A DNA stretch of 64,000 nt from Lentzea albida (GTDB taxonomy: Bacteria; Actinomycetota; Actinomycetes; Mycobacteriales; Pseudonocardiaceae), in contig NZ_FOFV01000001.1 of assembly GCF_900111005.1 (NCBI RefSeq), positions 62,001 through 126,000 of the forward strand, written 5' to 3'. A program made the position numbers and the translations under genes. Below the pieces are notes generated by a model. That model was not told the DNA's origin and did not search any database. It saw only the letters and a program-made list of their open reading frames with translations. Shown one piece after another: positions 24,004 to 32,680 of this stretch. How positions within the stretch are numbered: position 1 is the stretch's first letter; each line of letters opens with the position of its first letter.

Positions 24004-24594
24004 CTAGAACACCTGGACCAGCGCGACCACGCTGAGCACCGCGAAGACCACCCCGGCGACCCGCTGGATCCAGTGCGTCGGCAACCGCCCGGCGAGCTTG
24101 CGCCCCACCAGGACGGCGAGTCCGGCCACGGCGACCAGTGCGAGCCAGGCACCGAGACCCACGGCCAGCGGCGCGCCGTACCGGGCGGTGATGCCGGCCG
24201 TCGCGAGCTGCGAGGCGTCGCCCCACTCGGCGGCGAACAGGACGCCGAACGACGTCAGGGCGGCGCGCCAGAACGGCACGGCGGTCTGCGTTCCCGCCTC
24301 GTCCGCTGAGTCGTCGTCCTTCGAGAAGCCTTCGCGCAGCAGCATGAAGGCGCCCACGCCGAACAGCACGGCGACCACGCCCGCCACGACCCGGTCGGGC
24401 AGCAGGGTGATCGCGGAGCCGAACGCGGCGGCCACGACGCTCTGCACGGCGAAGGCCGCGACCACGCCGACGAACACCGGCCAGGCGCGGTAGCGCGTCG
24501 TCAGCACCAGGGTCGCGACCATGGTCTTGTCGGGCAGCTCGACGAGGAACACCACCGCGAAGGCGGTGATGAACGCGAGCAATGATGTGGCCAC
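24004..24594 (-). CDS. TMEM165/GDT1-family cation transporter, riboswitch-controlled
   Basis: This 196-aa membrane protein has six helices in two inverted halves, each with the GDT1 signature: ELPDKT in the first (about residues 19-24) and EWGDAS in the second. Family members move Mn2+ or Ca2+ across membranes. GTG 24594 was chosen because GGAGG lies exactly 5 bases upstream, although the frame is open to GTG 24606. The yybP-ykoY-type manganese riboswitch directly upstream strongly implies manganese export as the function. Its last codons lie 5 bases from the end of the convergent MarR gene. Confidence 0.92.
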   Translation of the reverse strand: MATSLLAFITAFAVVFLVELPDKTMVATLVLTTRYRAWPVFVGVVAAFAVQSVVAAAFGSAITLLPDRVVAGVVAVLFGVGAFMLLREGFSKDDDSADEAGTQTAVPFWRAALTSFGVLFAAEWGDASQLATAGITARYGAPLAVGLGAWLALVAVAGLAVLVGRKLAGRLPTHWIQRVAGVVFAVLSVVALVQVF

Positions 24595-24605
24595 GAGGTC
24601 CTCCA

Positions 24606-24790
24606 CGTCCGAATACGTACCCGGACGGAGGCGCGACAGACCCCGACCAGGCGTGCTTGCACCTGGCCGGAGGTCTCGTTCGCCCGATCGAGATCGGGTG
24701 TGGGACCGGATCCGCTCGAAGGCCGATCAGTATGTCGATCACCACGCCACCGGCCGAAGACTCCGGTGGGAACTACTCCCCTCTGGCGCA
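24606..24790 (-). promoter_or_regulatory. yybP-ykoY manganese riboswitch
   Basis: On the minus strand the leader of the GDT1 gene contains the hallmark GGGGAGTAG (complement of 24773-24781). Further down come CGACATACTG, a GGCGAACGAGACC block and a pairing GGGTCTGTCGC block near 24631-24645. These match the conserved elements of the yybP-ykoY Mn2+ riboswitch in order. A hairpin with arms at 24606-24611 and 24622-24627 lies just ahead of the ribosome site and could be the expression platform. Exact aptamer ends were not modelled. Confidence 0.85.
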
Positions 24791-24837
24791 CACATCGTAA
24801 CCGACGCATGTCACCCACCAGGCGTGACTTCGCGCAC

Positions 24838-24875
24838 GGGACCTTGGTCCCGAGCCGGGACGGGACCGTCGTACC
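24838..24875 (+). promoter_or_regulatory. Two DosR/DevR-like boxes upstream of cydA
   Basis: GGGACCTTGGTCCC (24838-24851) keeps the GGGAC-N4-GTCCC core of the mycobacterial DosR box exactly. GGGACCGTCGTACC (24862-24875) is a second copy with one mismatch, 24 bp away. The pair lies 37-74 bases ahead of the cydA start, and a DevR-like regulator is encoded at the end of the cyd cluster. Hypoxic induction of cytochrome bd is inferred. Confidence 0.65.
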
Positions 24876-24911
24876 TGATAGCGGCCATGATCCACACCTA
24901 CGCTCGAAGAC

Positions 24912-26366
24912 GTGGAAGTACTCGAACTCGCGCGGTGGCAGTTCGGCATCACCACCGTCTACCACTTTCTGATGGTGCCGCTGACGATCGGCCTCTCCCT
25001 GCTGGTCGCGGGGATGCAGACCGCGTGGGTGCGCACGGGCGACGAGCGCTACTACAAGATGACGAAGTTCTGGGGCAAGCTCCTCCTGATCAACTTCGCC
25101 ATGGGCGTCGTGACGGGCATCGTGCAGGAGTTCCAGTTCGGCATGGCCTGGAGCGCCTACTCGCGGTTCGTCGGTGACGTGTTCGGTGCGCCGCTCGCGA
25201 TGGAGGCGATCGTCGCCTTCTTCGTCGAGTCGACGTTCCTCGGCCTGTGGATCTTCGGCTGGGACAAGCTGCCGAAGAAGGTCCACCTCGCCTGCGTCTG
25301 GGCGTTCAGCCTCGCCACTATGGCCAGCGCGTACTTCATCCTCGCCGCCAACTCGTGGATGCAGCACCCGGTCGGCATCGAGATGTACGAGGGCCGCCCG
25401 CGGCTCACCTCGATCTGGGCCGTGCTGACCAACAACACGACGCTCGCGGCCTTCCCGCACACCATCGCCGGCGCGTTCGCGGTGGCCGGCGCGTTCCTCG
25501 TGGGCATCGCCGCCTGGCACCTGCACCGCAGGTCGGAAGAAGAACGCGTCTGGCGCAGCTCGCTCAAGCTCGGCACGTGGGTCGGGGTGGTCGCGTTCAG
25601 CGCGCTGGCGATCAGCGGTGACCTGCAGGGCAAGTTGATGTTCGAGCAGCAGCCGATGAAGATGGCCGCCGCGGAGGCGTTGTGCCACACCGAACAGCCC
25701 GCGAGCTTCAGCGTCTTCGCGGTCGGCGACGTCACCAGGCCCGACTGCGAGAACGTCAAGAGCATCACGGTGCCCGCACTGCTGAGCTTCTTGGCGCACA
25801 ACGACTTCAGCAGCGAGGTCAAGGGCATCCAGGACCTCGTCCCGATGTACCAGGAGAAGTACGGCGAGTTCTACCCCGTCGACGAACGGCTCGGTGAGCT
25901 CAGCGGCAAGCCGATCGACTACGTGCCGGCGCTCCCCGTGACGTACTGGGGCTTTCGGTTGATGATCGGGTTCGGCGCCATCTCGGCCGGCCTCGGGGTG
26001 TTCATGCTCTGGCTGACGCGGAAGAACAGGACGCCCACCGGATGGTGGTTCCCGGTTCTCGGCCTCGCCGGCATCGCGACCCCGTTCGTGGCCAACAGCG
26101 CCGGCTGGATCTTCACCGAGATGGGCAGGCAGCCGTTCGTCGTGGTACCCAACCCGTCCGGTGTGGACGGTGTCTGGATGTTCACCGCGCAGGCGGTCAG
26201 CCAGTCGACAGCGGGCGAGGTCCTGACCTCGCTGATCGCGCTCACCGCGGTCTACAGCGTGCTGGCGGTCGTGGAGTTCTACCTGATCCGCAAGTACGTC
26301 CGAGGCGGGATCCGCGGCGTGCTGCCCCAGAAGACCGACGACGGCGCCCTGGCGTTCGCGTACTAG
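24912..26366 (+). CDS. cydA: Cytochrome bd oxidase subunit I
   Basis: This 484-aa subunit I of the quinol oxidase reduces O2 to water with three hemes. Conserved features are His18 (YHFLMVPLTIG, heme b595 ligand), the Glu pair in FGAPLAMEAIVAFFVESTF, His in AAFPHTIAGAFAV, the short Q-loop GDLQGKLMFEQQPMKMAAAEAL for quinol binding, and the Met/Arg region EMGRQPFVVV. The usual GRQPW reads GRQPF here. GTG 24912 gives MEVLELARWQFG. The gene is first in cydA-cydB-cydDC with DosR-like boxes upstream, suggesting a low-oxygen branch of the respiratory chain. Confidence 0.96.
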   Translation: MEVLELARWQFGITTVYHFLMVPLTIGLSLLVAGMQTAWVRTGDERYYKMTKFWGKLLLINFAMGVVTGIVQEFQFGMAWSAYSRFVGDVFGAPLAMEAIVAFFVESTFLGLWIFGWDKLPKKVHLACVWAFSLATMASAYFILAANSWMQHPVGIEMYEGRPRLTSIWAVLTNNTTLAAFPHTIAGAFAVAGAFLVGIAAWHLHRRSEEERVWRSSLKLGTWVGVVAFSALAISGDLQGKLMFEQQPMKMAAAEALCHTEQPASFSVFAVGDVTRPDCENVKSITVPALLSFLAHNDFSSEVKGIQDLVPMYQEKYGEFYPVDERLGELSGKPIDYVPALPVTYWGFRLMIGFGAISAGLGVFMLWLTRKNRTPTGWWFPVLGLAGIATPFVANSAGWIFTEMGRQPFVVVPNPSGVDGVWMFTAQAVSQSTAGEVLTSLIALTAVYSVLAVVEFYLIRKYVRGGIRGVLPQKTDDGALAFAY

Positions 26367-26378
26367 GGGAGAGGCGAC

Positions 26379-27350
26379 GTGGAAACGCTCTGGTTCGTGC
26401 TCATCGCCGTGCTGTGGCTCGGCTACCTGTTCCTCGAAGGTTTCGACTTCGGCGTCGGCATGCTGCTGCCGGTTCTCGGGCGCAGCAACCGCGAACGCCG
26501 GGTCATGATCAACACCATCGGGCCGGTCTGGGACGGCAACGAGGTGTGGCTCATCACCGCGATCGGTGCCACGTTCGCGGCCTTCCCCGGCTGGTACGCG
26601 GCGCTGCTCAGCGCCGCGTACCTGCCACTAACCCTGTTCCTCATCGCGTTGATCGGCCGCGGTGTCGCGTTCGACTACCGCGGCAAGGTCGACAACCCGC
26701 GCTGGCGCAGGGCCTGGGACTTCACCATCGTCGCGGGCTCGTGGATCGCCACGCTCTGCGTCGGCCTGCTGATCTCGACGACCGTGCTGGGCCTGCCGAT
26801 CGACGCGAACGGTGACCGCGTCGGCTCGCCGTTCGCGGCCATCCGCCTGGAGACGGTCGTCGGCGCGCTCGCCTTCGCGGGCTACGCGCTCGTGCACGGT
26901 GCCGTCTTCACGGCGCTGAAGACCGAGGGCGAGATCCGCGAACGGGCCCGTCGCATCGCCCTGACGCTGGCGCCGGTCGCGTTGCTGCCGCTCGTGGCGT
27001 TGCTCGCGATCGTCGCCGGGCTGTGGGCCGCCGTGGTCGTGGCGATCCTGGGCCTCGCGATGTGGAGGCTGGCCGTGGACCGCGACGGACAGTCGTTCGC
27101 GTTGATGGGCCTCGCGATCGCGGCGAGCGTCGTGGTGCTGTTCGGCTCGCTCTACCCGAACGTCCTGCCGTCGACGCTGAACGACGCGTGGTCGCTCACG
27201 GTCGCCAACACGGCGTCGAGCCCCTACACGCTGAAGGTCATGACCTGGGTCGCCGCCTTCGGCACGCCCGCCGTGCTCGTCTACCAGGGCTGGACGTACT
27301 GGGTGTTCCGCAAGCGGATCGGCGTCCAGCACATCCCGGCAGCCCACTGA
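26379..27350 (+). CDS. cydB: Cytochrome bd oxidase subunit II
   Basis: This 323-aa polytopic protein begins METLWFVLIAVLWLGYLFLEGFDFGVGMLLPVLG, with the conserved GFDFGVG motif of CydB, then INTIGPVWDGNEVWLITAIGATFAAFP, the most conserved loop of the family. It has about nine membrane segments and stabilises the diheme site of CydA. GTG 26379 follows GGGGAGAGG with proper spacing and lies 12 bases after the cydA stop. Confidence 0.95.
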   Translation: METLWFVLIAVLWLGYLFLEGFDFGVGMLLPVLGRSNRERRVMINTIGPVWDGNEVWLITAIGATFAAFPGWYAALLSAAYLPLTLFLIALIGRGVAFDYRGKVDNPRWRRAWDFTIVAGSWIATLCVGLLISTTVLGLPIDANGDRVGSPFAAIRLETVVGALAFAGYALVHGAVFTALKTEGEIRERARRIALTLAPVALLPLVALLAIVAGLWAAVVVAILGLAMWRLAVDRDGQSFALMGLAIAASVVVLFGSLYPNVLPSTLNDAWSLTVANTASSPYTLKVMTWVAAFGTPAVLVYQGWTYWVFRKRIGVQHIPAAH

Positions 27351-27363
27351 GAGCAGGGCACTG

Positions 27364-30357
27364 ATGAAGCGAGGCCCGCTGGGAGCTCTGCCCCAGCTCT
27401 CCCGGAACGCCAGGCGCGCCCTCGTCGGGGTGGGCGCGCTGGCATTCCTCAACTCACTGGCGCTCGTGGCCCAGGCCGTCGCGCTGGCGTCGGTCATCAC
27501 GACCCGCGAGGGCCTGCCGCTGCTGGCCGTGGCGATCCTGGCCCGCGCCGCGCTGTCGTGGGCGACGGAGAGCGCTGCCGCCCGTGCCGCCGCCGGCGCC
27601 AAGGAGGAGCTGCGGACCCAGCTGCTCGCCAAGTCGTTCGAACGCGGCCCCGGCTTCGTCGCCGAGCGCGGCACGGCCGAGCTGTCGGTGCTCGCGACCA
27701 AGGGCCTCGACGCGCTCGACGCCTACTTCACCCGCTACCTCCCCGCGCTGGTCACGGCCGCGATCGTGCCACCGCTCGCCGGGGCCTGGATCCTCTTCAC
27801 CGACTGGCCGTCGGCCGTGCTGATCGCGGTCACCGTGCCGCTGATCCCGGTGTTCGCCGCGTTGATCGGCTGGTACACCGAGAAGCGCGTCAAGAAGGCC
27901 GCCGACGTCACCGAACTGCTCTCCGCGCAGCTCCTCGAACTGCTCCACGCCCTGCCGGTGCTGACCGTCTTCGGACGCGCCGAGCAGCAGGCGGGCGCGG
28001 TACGGCAGATCGGCGAGCAGCACCGCAAGGCCACGATGGGCACGCTGCGGATCGCGTTCCTCAGCGCGTTGGTGCTGGAGATCGCGGCGTCGCTGAGCGT
28101 CGCGCTGATCGCCGTCGGCATCGGCATCCGGCTCGTGCACGGCGACATGACGCTGATGACCGCGCTGGTCGTGCTGATCCTGGCGCCCGAGTGCTACCTC
28201 CCGCTGCGTGCCGCGGGTGCCGCCCACCACGCCAGCGAGGACGGCCTGGAGGCGGTCCGGCGCGTGGCCGAGGTCGTCGACCACGAGGACGGGAGCAGGC
28301 CGCGACTGCCCGGCGGATCGGTCCACGTCGACGACCTGCGGGTGCTCCGGCGCGGGGGATTCGCGCCGGACGGCATCAGCTTCGACGTCCGGCCGGGGGA
28401 GATTCATCGACTTGAGGGCGCGAGTGGCGCTGGAAAGTCGACAACGTTCGGGGTGCTGCTGGGCTTCGTCGAGCCGACCGACGGCACGGCGTTCGTGGCC
28501 GGCGACATCGCGTACGTGCCGCAGAAGCCCGCGTTCGCCGCGGCCACCCCGCGCGCCGAACTGGAACTGACGGTTCCGGACGCTCAGGACATCGAGCAGG
28601 TCGCGGACGAGGTCGTGGCCCGGCACCTCCTCGACCGGCAGATCACCGACCTCTCGACCGGTGAGCGCCAACGCGTCGCAGTCGCGCGCGCCCTGCTGAG
28701 GGTTCGCCACGGTGCCACCGTGTTGCTGCTCGACGAACCGACCGCCCACCTAGACCCGGTGACAAGTCGCAAAGTCGACAAAGCGATCAAGCGAGCCAGC
28801 GCCACCGCGGCCGTCGTCCTCGCCTCGCACCGCGAGAAGGAGGCGACCGACGACGAGATGTTCGCCAGGGTCGTCACCGAGGAAGCGCTGCCCGAACGCC
28901 CGAAGCGCCTGCCGCTTCCGTGGAAGGGTGCCGGACTGGGCGTGCTCGCGGCCGTCGCCGGCATCGCGCTGACCGCGCTGGCCGCCCACCTGATCGCCCG
29001 CGCCGCCGAGATGCCGCCGATCCTGACGCTGTCGGTGCTGGTCGTGGGCGTGCGGACGTTCGCGTTGAGCAAGGGCGTGCTGCGCTACGTCGAGCGTCTG
29101 GTCACGCACGACGAGACGTTCCGCCTCGCGACCAAGCTGCGGGCCGAGTTGTGGCTCAGGCTCGTGCGGTCTCAACGGCGTGATGGGCTCCAACGGCTCG
29201 TGGAGGACACCGACACGGTTCGCGACCTGATCCCGCGGGTGCTGGTGCCGCCGGTCGTCGCGATCGGGGCGGGCATCGCGACCACGGTCCTGTTCGCGTT
29301 CATCGACCCGATGGCCGCGCTGACCCTGGGCGGGCTGCTGCTCGCGGCGGGGCTCGCCGCACCGGCCGTCGCCGTCTGGACCGAGCGCCGGGCCAGCACG
29401 AAGCTCGCCAGGGGCCGCCGCGAGGTCGCCCGCGACACGATCAACGCCCTCGCCGCCGCGCCGGACCTCATCGCGCACGACGCCCACCACCGCCTGCTGG
29501 CGCAGCTGCACGCCAAGGACGTCGAGCTCGCGGCACAGGCCCGCAAGCAAGCGTTTGGCACGGGCGCGGCCACGGCGATCGTCCTGCTCGCGACCGGTGC
29601 GGCGGCCCTCGCCTGCGCGATGACCGGCAACCCGGTGCTGGGGCTCGTCCCGCTCGCGCTCGCCGAACCGCTGGCCGCGCTGCCGCTCGCCGCCCAGCAG
29701 CGCCGGGCGTTGCGGGAGGCTTCGGCAAGGCTGCAGTTCGACGCGCCCGAACGGTCCGAGGTGCACCGCGGCAAGCGGATCCGGCTGGAGAACGTCGACG
29801 TCCGCTGGCCCGGAGCGACCGAGCCGACGCTGCGCGACCTCCACCTCAACATCGAGCCCGGCACGCACGTCGCGATCGTCGGGCCGTCGGGCAGCGGCAA
29901 GTCGACGCTGTTCGCGCTGCTCCTGGGCTTCCTGCAGCCCGAACGCGGCATCGTCGAGCTGCCGCGCGCCACCTGGTGCCCGCAGGAGCCGATGCTCGTC
30001 AGCACGGCCGTGAGGGAGAACCTGCGGATGTCGGGTCAGCACGACGACGAGGCGTTGAAGGACGCCCTGCGCAAGGCCTGCCTGGACGACTGGACCGACC
30101 GGCTCGACACGGTGATCAGGCCCGACCAGGTGTCGGGCGGCGAGGCGCAACGGCTGGCGCTGGCACGGGCGCTGCTGCACGACGCCGACGTGGTGCTGCT
30201 CGACGAGCCCACCGCGCACCTCGACGAGCCGACCGCGCGCCGGCTGCTGGAGCAGCTGCGGCAGGACCGCAGGACCGTCCTGCACATCACGCACCGCCCG
30301 GACGAGGCGGCGAGGGCGGACCTGGTGCTGGACCTCGGCACTCCCGCATACCGTTGA
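27364..30357 (+). CDS. cydDC: Fused CydDC ABC transporter for cytochrome bd assembly
   Basis: This single 997-aa polypeptide joins CydD and CydC, each a six-helix membrane domain plus an ATPase domain. The first ATPase (about 320-510) has Walker A GASGAGKST, a modified signature LSTGERQRVAVARAL and Walker B VLLLDEPTAHLDP. The second (about 800-995) has GPSGSGKST, VSGGEAQRLALARAL and VVLLDEPTAHLDE. E. coli CydDC is a heterodimer needed for heme loading of cytochrome bd. Fusion is known in actinobacteria. The gene starts 13 bases after cydB and is followed 5 bases on by the sensor kinase. Confidence 0.95.
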   Translation: MKRGPLGALPQLSRNARRALVGVGALAFLNSLALVAQAVALASVITTREGLPLLAVAILARAALSWATESAAARAAAGAKEELRTQLLAKSFERGPGFVAERGTAELSVLATKGLDALDAYFTRYLPALVTAAIVPPLAGAWILFTDWPSAVLIAVTVPLIPVFAALIGWYTEKRVKKAADVTELLSAQLLELLHALPVLTVFGRAEQQAGAVRQIGEQHRKATMGTLRIAFLSALVLEIAASLSVALIAVGIGIRLVHGDMTLMTALVVLILAPECYLPLRAAGAAHHASEDGLEAVRRVAEVVDHEDGSRPRLPGGSVHVDDLRVLRRGGFAPDGISFDVRPGEIHRLEGASGAGKSTTFGVLLGFVEPTDGTAFVAGDIAYVPQKPAFAAATPRAELELTVPDAQDIEQVADEVVARHLLDRQITDLSTGERQRVAVARALLRVRHGATVLLLDEPTAHLDPVTSRKVDKAIKRASATAAVVLASHREKEATDDEMFARVVTEEALPERPKRLPLPWKGAGLGVLAAVAGIALTALAAHLIARAAEMPPILTLSVLVVGVRTFALSKGVLRYVERLVTHDETFRLATKLRAELWLRLVRSQRRDGLQRLVEDTDTVRDLIPRVLVPPVVAIGAGIATTVLFAFIDPMAALTLGGLLLAAGLAAPAVAVWTERRASTKLARGRREVARDTINALAAAPDLIAHDAHHRLLAQLHAKDVELAAQARKQAFGTGAATAIVLLATGAAALACAMTGNPVLGLVPLALAEPLAALPLAAQQRRALREASARLQFDAPERSEVHRGKRIRLENVDVRWPGATEPTLRDLHLNIEPGTHVAIVGPSGSGKSTLFALLLGFLQPERGIVELPRATWCPQEPMLVSTAVRENLRMSGQHDDEALKDALRKACLDDWTDRLDTVIRPDQVSGGEAQRLALARALLHDADVVLLDEPTAHLDEPTARRLLEQLRQDRRTVLHITHRPDEAARADLVLDLGTPAYR

Positions 30358-30362
30358 GGACC

Positions 30363-31469
30363 ATGGACCCCTCTCTGGCGCGGCGCGTGCTCGTCGCGTC
30401 CACCGAGATCACGTCGGCGGCGCTGGAAGACCCGGAGAACGTGCTGAGGCTCGTGGTGGAGGCGGCCGCGGAGATCGCGGACGCCGACCTCGTCCTCGCC
30501 ATGCTCGCCACCGAGGACGACGACGGCACGCTGACCGTCGAGGCCTCGTCCGGCGAGCCGGTCACGGCGACGCTGAGCCCGCGCAGCGCCGCCGCCAAGG
30601 CCGCGCGCACGGGCGTCCCGGTGATGGCCGACGACGTCACGAGCGACCCGCGCACGGCCCCGTACGTGCCCCACGCGCTGCGCAGCTACGGCCCGTTCGC
30701 GGTGGCGCCGTTCGGCACCTCGGACCGCAAGATCGGCGCGCTCGCGGTCTACCGGCGGCGGGACAAGCCGCCGTTCACGCCGGAGACGGTGGACGTGCTG
30801 TCGGCGTTCGCGGCCCAGGCCGGTCTCGCCGTGGTGCTGTCCGAGGGCTTCACCGCCCGGCAGCGCGTCGCGGTCTACGAGGAGCGCGAACGGATCGCCC
30901 GCGACCTGCACGACGTGATCATCCAGCGGCTCTACGGCGCCGGCGTGCAGCTCAGCCTGCTCGAACGGCGCCTCGGCAAGAAGCTCGACCACACCGACCG
31001 AGCCCGGATCAACGAGGCCGTCGACCTGGTCGACGAGACGATCGCCGAGGTCCGCGGCACCGTCCGCAAGCTGCGCAACACCGACCCGGCCGAGGGCGCC
31101 GACCTGCTCGACTCGATCAAGGCCGAGGTCCGCACGGCCGGTGAGCTGCTCGGGTTCGCGCCTCGGCTGCACGTGGCGGGCGACCTGGCGAACGTGCCGC
31201 GGCGGCACGCCGACGACGCGCGCGCCGCGTTGCGTGAGGCGTTGTCGAACGTCGTGCGGCACTCAGGTGCCACGAACCTCCAGATCGACGTACGGCGCGA
31301 TGAGAAGCACCTGCTGCTGCGCGTCGCCGACAACGGGTGCGGCATCCCGTCCGGCGTGACTCAGCGCGGCCTGCGGCACCTCGCCGAACGGGCGAAGTCC
31401 GCGGGTGGTGATTTCCGCGTCGTGAGTTCGCCGAACGGGACGACGCTCACCTGGTCCGTCCCCGTTTAG
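30363..31469 (+). CDS. GAF-domain sensor histidine kinase, DevS/DosS type
   Basis: This 368-aa kinase has one GAF domain (about 25-160), a HisKA_3 phosphoacceptor helix ERERIARDLHDVIIQRLYGAGVQ with His183, and an HATPase domain (about 265-368; ALREALSNVVRHSGATN, VADNGCGIPSG). There is no membrane segment. The dimerisation helix closely follows mycobacterial DosS, but only one GAF is present, so heme binding is unproven. The partner response regulator is encoded convergently, with the two 3' ends overlapping by 23 bases. Its place behind cydABDC suggests redox or oxygen sensing. Confidence 0.9.
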   Translation: MDPSLARRVLVASTEITSAALEDPENVLRLVVEAAAEIADADLVLAMLATEDDDGTLTVEASSGEPVTATLSPRSAAAKAARTGVPVMADDVTSDPRTAPYVPHALRSYGPFAVAPFGTSDRKIGALAVYRRRDKPPFTPETVDVLSAFAAQAGLAVVLSEGFTARQRVAVYEERERIARDLHDVIIQRLYGAGVQLSLLERRLGKKLDHTDRARINEAVDLVDETIAEVRGTVRKLRNTDPAEGADLLDSIKAEVRTAGELLGFAPRLHVAGDLANVPRRHADDARAALREALSNVVRHSGATNLQIDVRRDEKHLLLRVADNGCGIPSGVTQRGLRHLAERAKSAGGDFRVVSSPNGTTLTWSVPV

Positions 31470-32064
31470 CCACCCAGGCGGCGGCCTGCGTCCGCCGTTC
31501 CATGCCGAGTTTCGACAGAACGGACGTCACGTAGTTCTTCACGGTCTTCTCCGCGAGGAACAACCGTTCACCGATTTGGCGGTTCGTGAGGCCCTCACCG
31601 ATGAGTTCGAGCACGCGCTGTTCCTGGTCGGTGAGTCCGATCGGGGCGGGATTGCGCATCCGTTCGAGTACTCGGCTTGTGGTCGCGGGGTCCAGAAGGG
31701 ATCGTCCCGCCGCGACCTCGCGCACGGCCGTGACGACGTCCTGACCGCGCACCTGCTTGAGCAGGTACCCCGAGGCACCGGCCATGATCGCGCCGACGAG
31801 CGCTTCTTCGTCGTCGAATGCGGTCAGCACGAGGCAACGAATGCCAAGGTCGCGCAACGACCGGCACAGGTCGACCCCGCTGCCGTCGGGGAGCTGGACG
31901 TCCACGACGGCCACGTCCGGCGGTGTCGCCGCAGCTCTGGTCACCGCCTCGTCGACGGATCCGGCCTCGGCTATGACCGAGATGTCCGCCTCGTCGTCGA
32001 GCATCTCGCGCAGACCCCTGCGCACTACTTCGTGATCGTCAACCAACAAAACGCGCACTGGCAC
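31447..32064 (-). CDS. NarL-family response regulator, DevR/DosR type
   Basis: This 205-aa regulator has a receiver domain (1-120) with acidic pocket DDH at 9-11, phosphoacceptor Asp55 (VAVVDVQLPDG) and Lys in SGYLLKQVRG, plus a LuxR-type HTH (about 140-200). The recognition segment FLAEKTVKNYVTSVLSKLGMERRTQAA is nearly that of mycobacterial DosR, which explains the DosR-like boxes before cydA. GTG 32064 is used; GTG 32058 would drop two residues. It is divergent from a GNAT gene and convergent with its kinase, so it is not in one transcript with it. Confidence 0.92.
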   Translation of the reverse strand: MPVRVLLVDDHEVVRRGLREMLDDEADISVIAEAGSVDEAVTRAAATPPDVAVVDVQLPDGSGVDLCRSLRDLGIRCLVLTAFDDEEALVGAIMAGASGYLLKQVRGQDVVTAVREVAAGRSLLDPATTSRVLERMRNPAPIGLTDQEQRVLELIGEGLTNRQIGERLFLAEKTVKNYVTSVLSKLGMERRTQAAAWVAKRGRTR

Positions 32065-32125
32065 GAATCCACCGTACGTCGAATGGCTGTTCCTGAGTGT
32101 GACTCGAATTGGCACAGTTCTTGTC

Positions 32126-32620
32126 ATGGCAGAAGGCTCGGTACGACCGGTCGAGGAAGCAGATCGCATAGTTGTCGCCCGACTGGTTCTCGAGCTGTGG
32201 GGCGCGCACACCGCCGTCGCGCACGGCGAGGTGTTCTTCCCGGCGAGTCTGCCGGGCTTCCTCGTGGAGAAGCAGGGTCACGTGCTGGGTCTGCTGACCT
32301 ACGCGGTGACGAACCACCAGCTGGAGATCGTGACGATCGACGCGCTGCGGCGGGGCCGCGGCGTCGGCACCGCGCTCGTCGACGCCGCGGTTCGCCAGGC
32401 GCGCTCGCTCGGGTGCAACCGGGTGCGGCTGACGACCACCAACGACAACCTCGACGCGATCCGCTTCTACCAGCGCCGCGGGTTCAAGCTGGCCGCGTTG
32501 AGACCGGACGCGGTCCGCGAGGCGCGCAAGCTCAAACCGGAGATACCGGCTGTGGGTGAGTTCGGCATCCCCATCACGGACGAGCTGGACCTCGAACGAT
32601 GGGTCGCGCCACGGCAGTAG
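32126..32620 (+). CDS. GNAT-family N-acetyltransferase
   Basis: This 164-aa single GNAT domain has the acetyl-CoA pyrophosphate loop RRGRGVGTALVDAAVRQAR (motif A, about 81-99) and the C-terminal NLDAIRFYQRRGFKLAAL (motif B). The last 30 residues (PEIPAVGEFGIPITDELDLERWV) match a common actinobacterial subgroup of unknown substrate. ATG 32126 gives MAEGSVRPVEE. It is divergent from the DevR-like gene across a 61-bp gap, so shared regulation is possible. Confidence 0.88.
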   Translation: MAEGSVRPVEEADRIVVARLVLELWGAHTAVAHGEVFFPASLPGFLVEKQGHVLGLLTYAVTNHQLEIVTIDALRRGRGVGTALVDAAVRQARSLGCNRVRLTTTNDNLDAIRFYQRRGFKLAALRPDAVREARKLKPEIPAVGEFGIPITDELDLERWVAPRQ

Positions 32621-32674
32621 TCCACAAGCATCCACAACGTTGTCCACAGGGTTGTGCACAAGTCCTGTGCACAA
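32618..32674. promoter_or_regulatory. Cluster of DnaA-box-like 9-mers
   Basis: Five TCCACA/TGCACA-type 9-mers lie in 57 bp: 32618-32626, 32628-32636, TTGTCCACA at 32640-32648 (the actinobacterial DnaA-box consensus), TTGTGCACA at 32652-32660 and its exact inverse at 32666-32674. The last two form a 9-bp inverted repeat with a 5-base loop that could equally serve as a terminator between two convergent genes. The cluster lies entirely in the GNAT/macro-domain intergenic gap. Confidence 0.5.
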
Positions 32675-32680
32675 CCTCCG

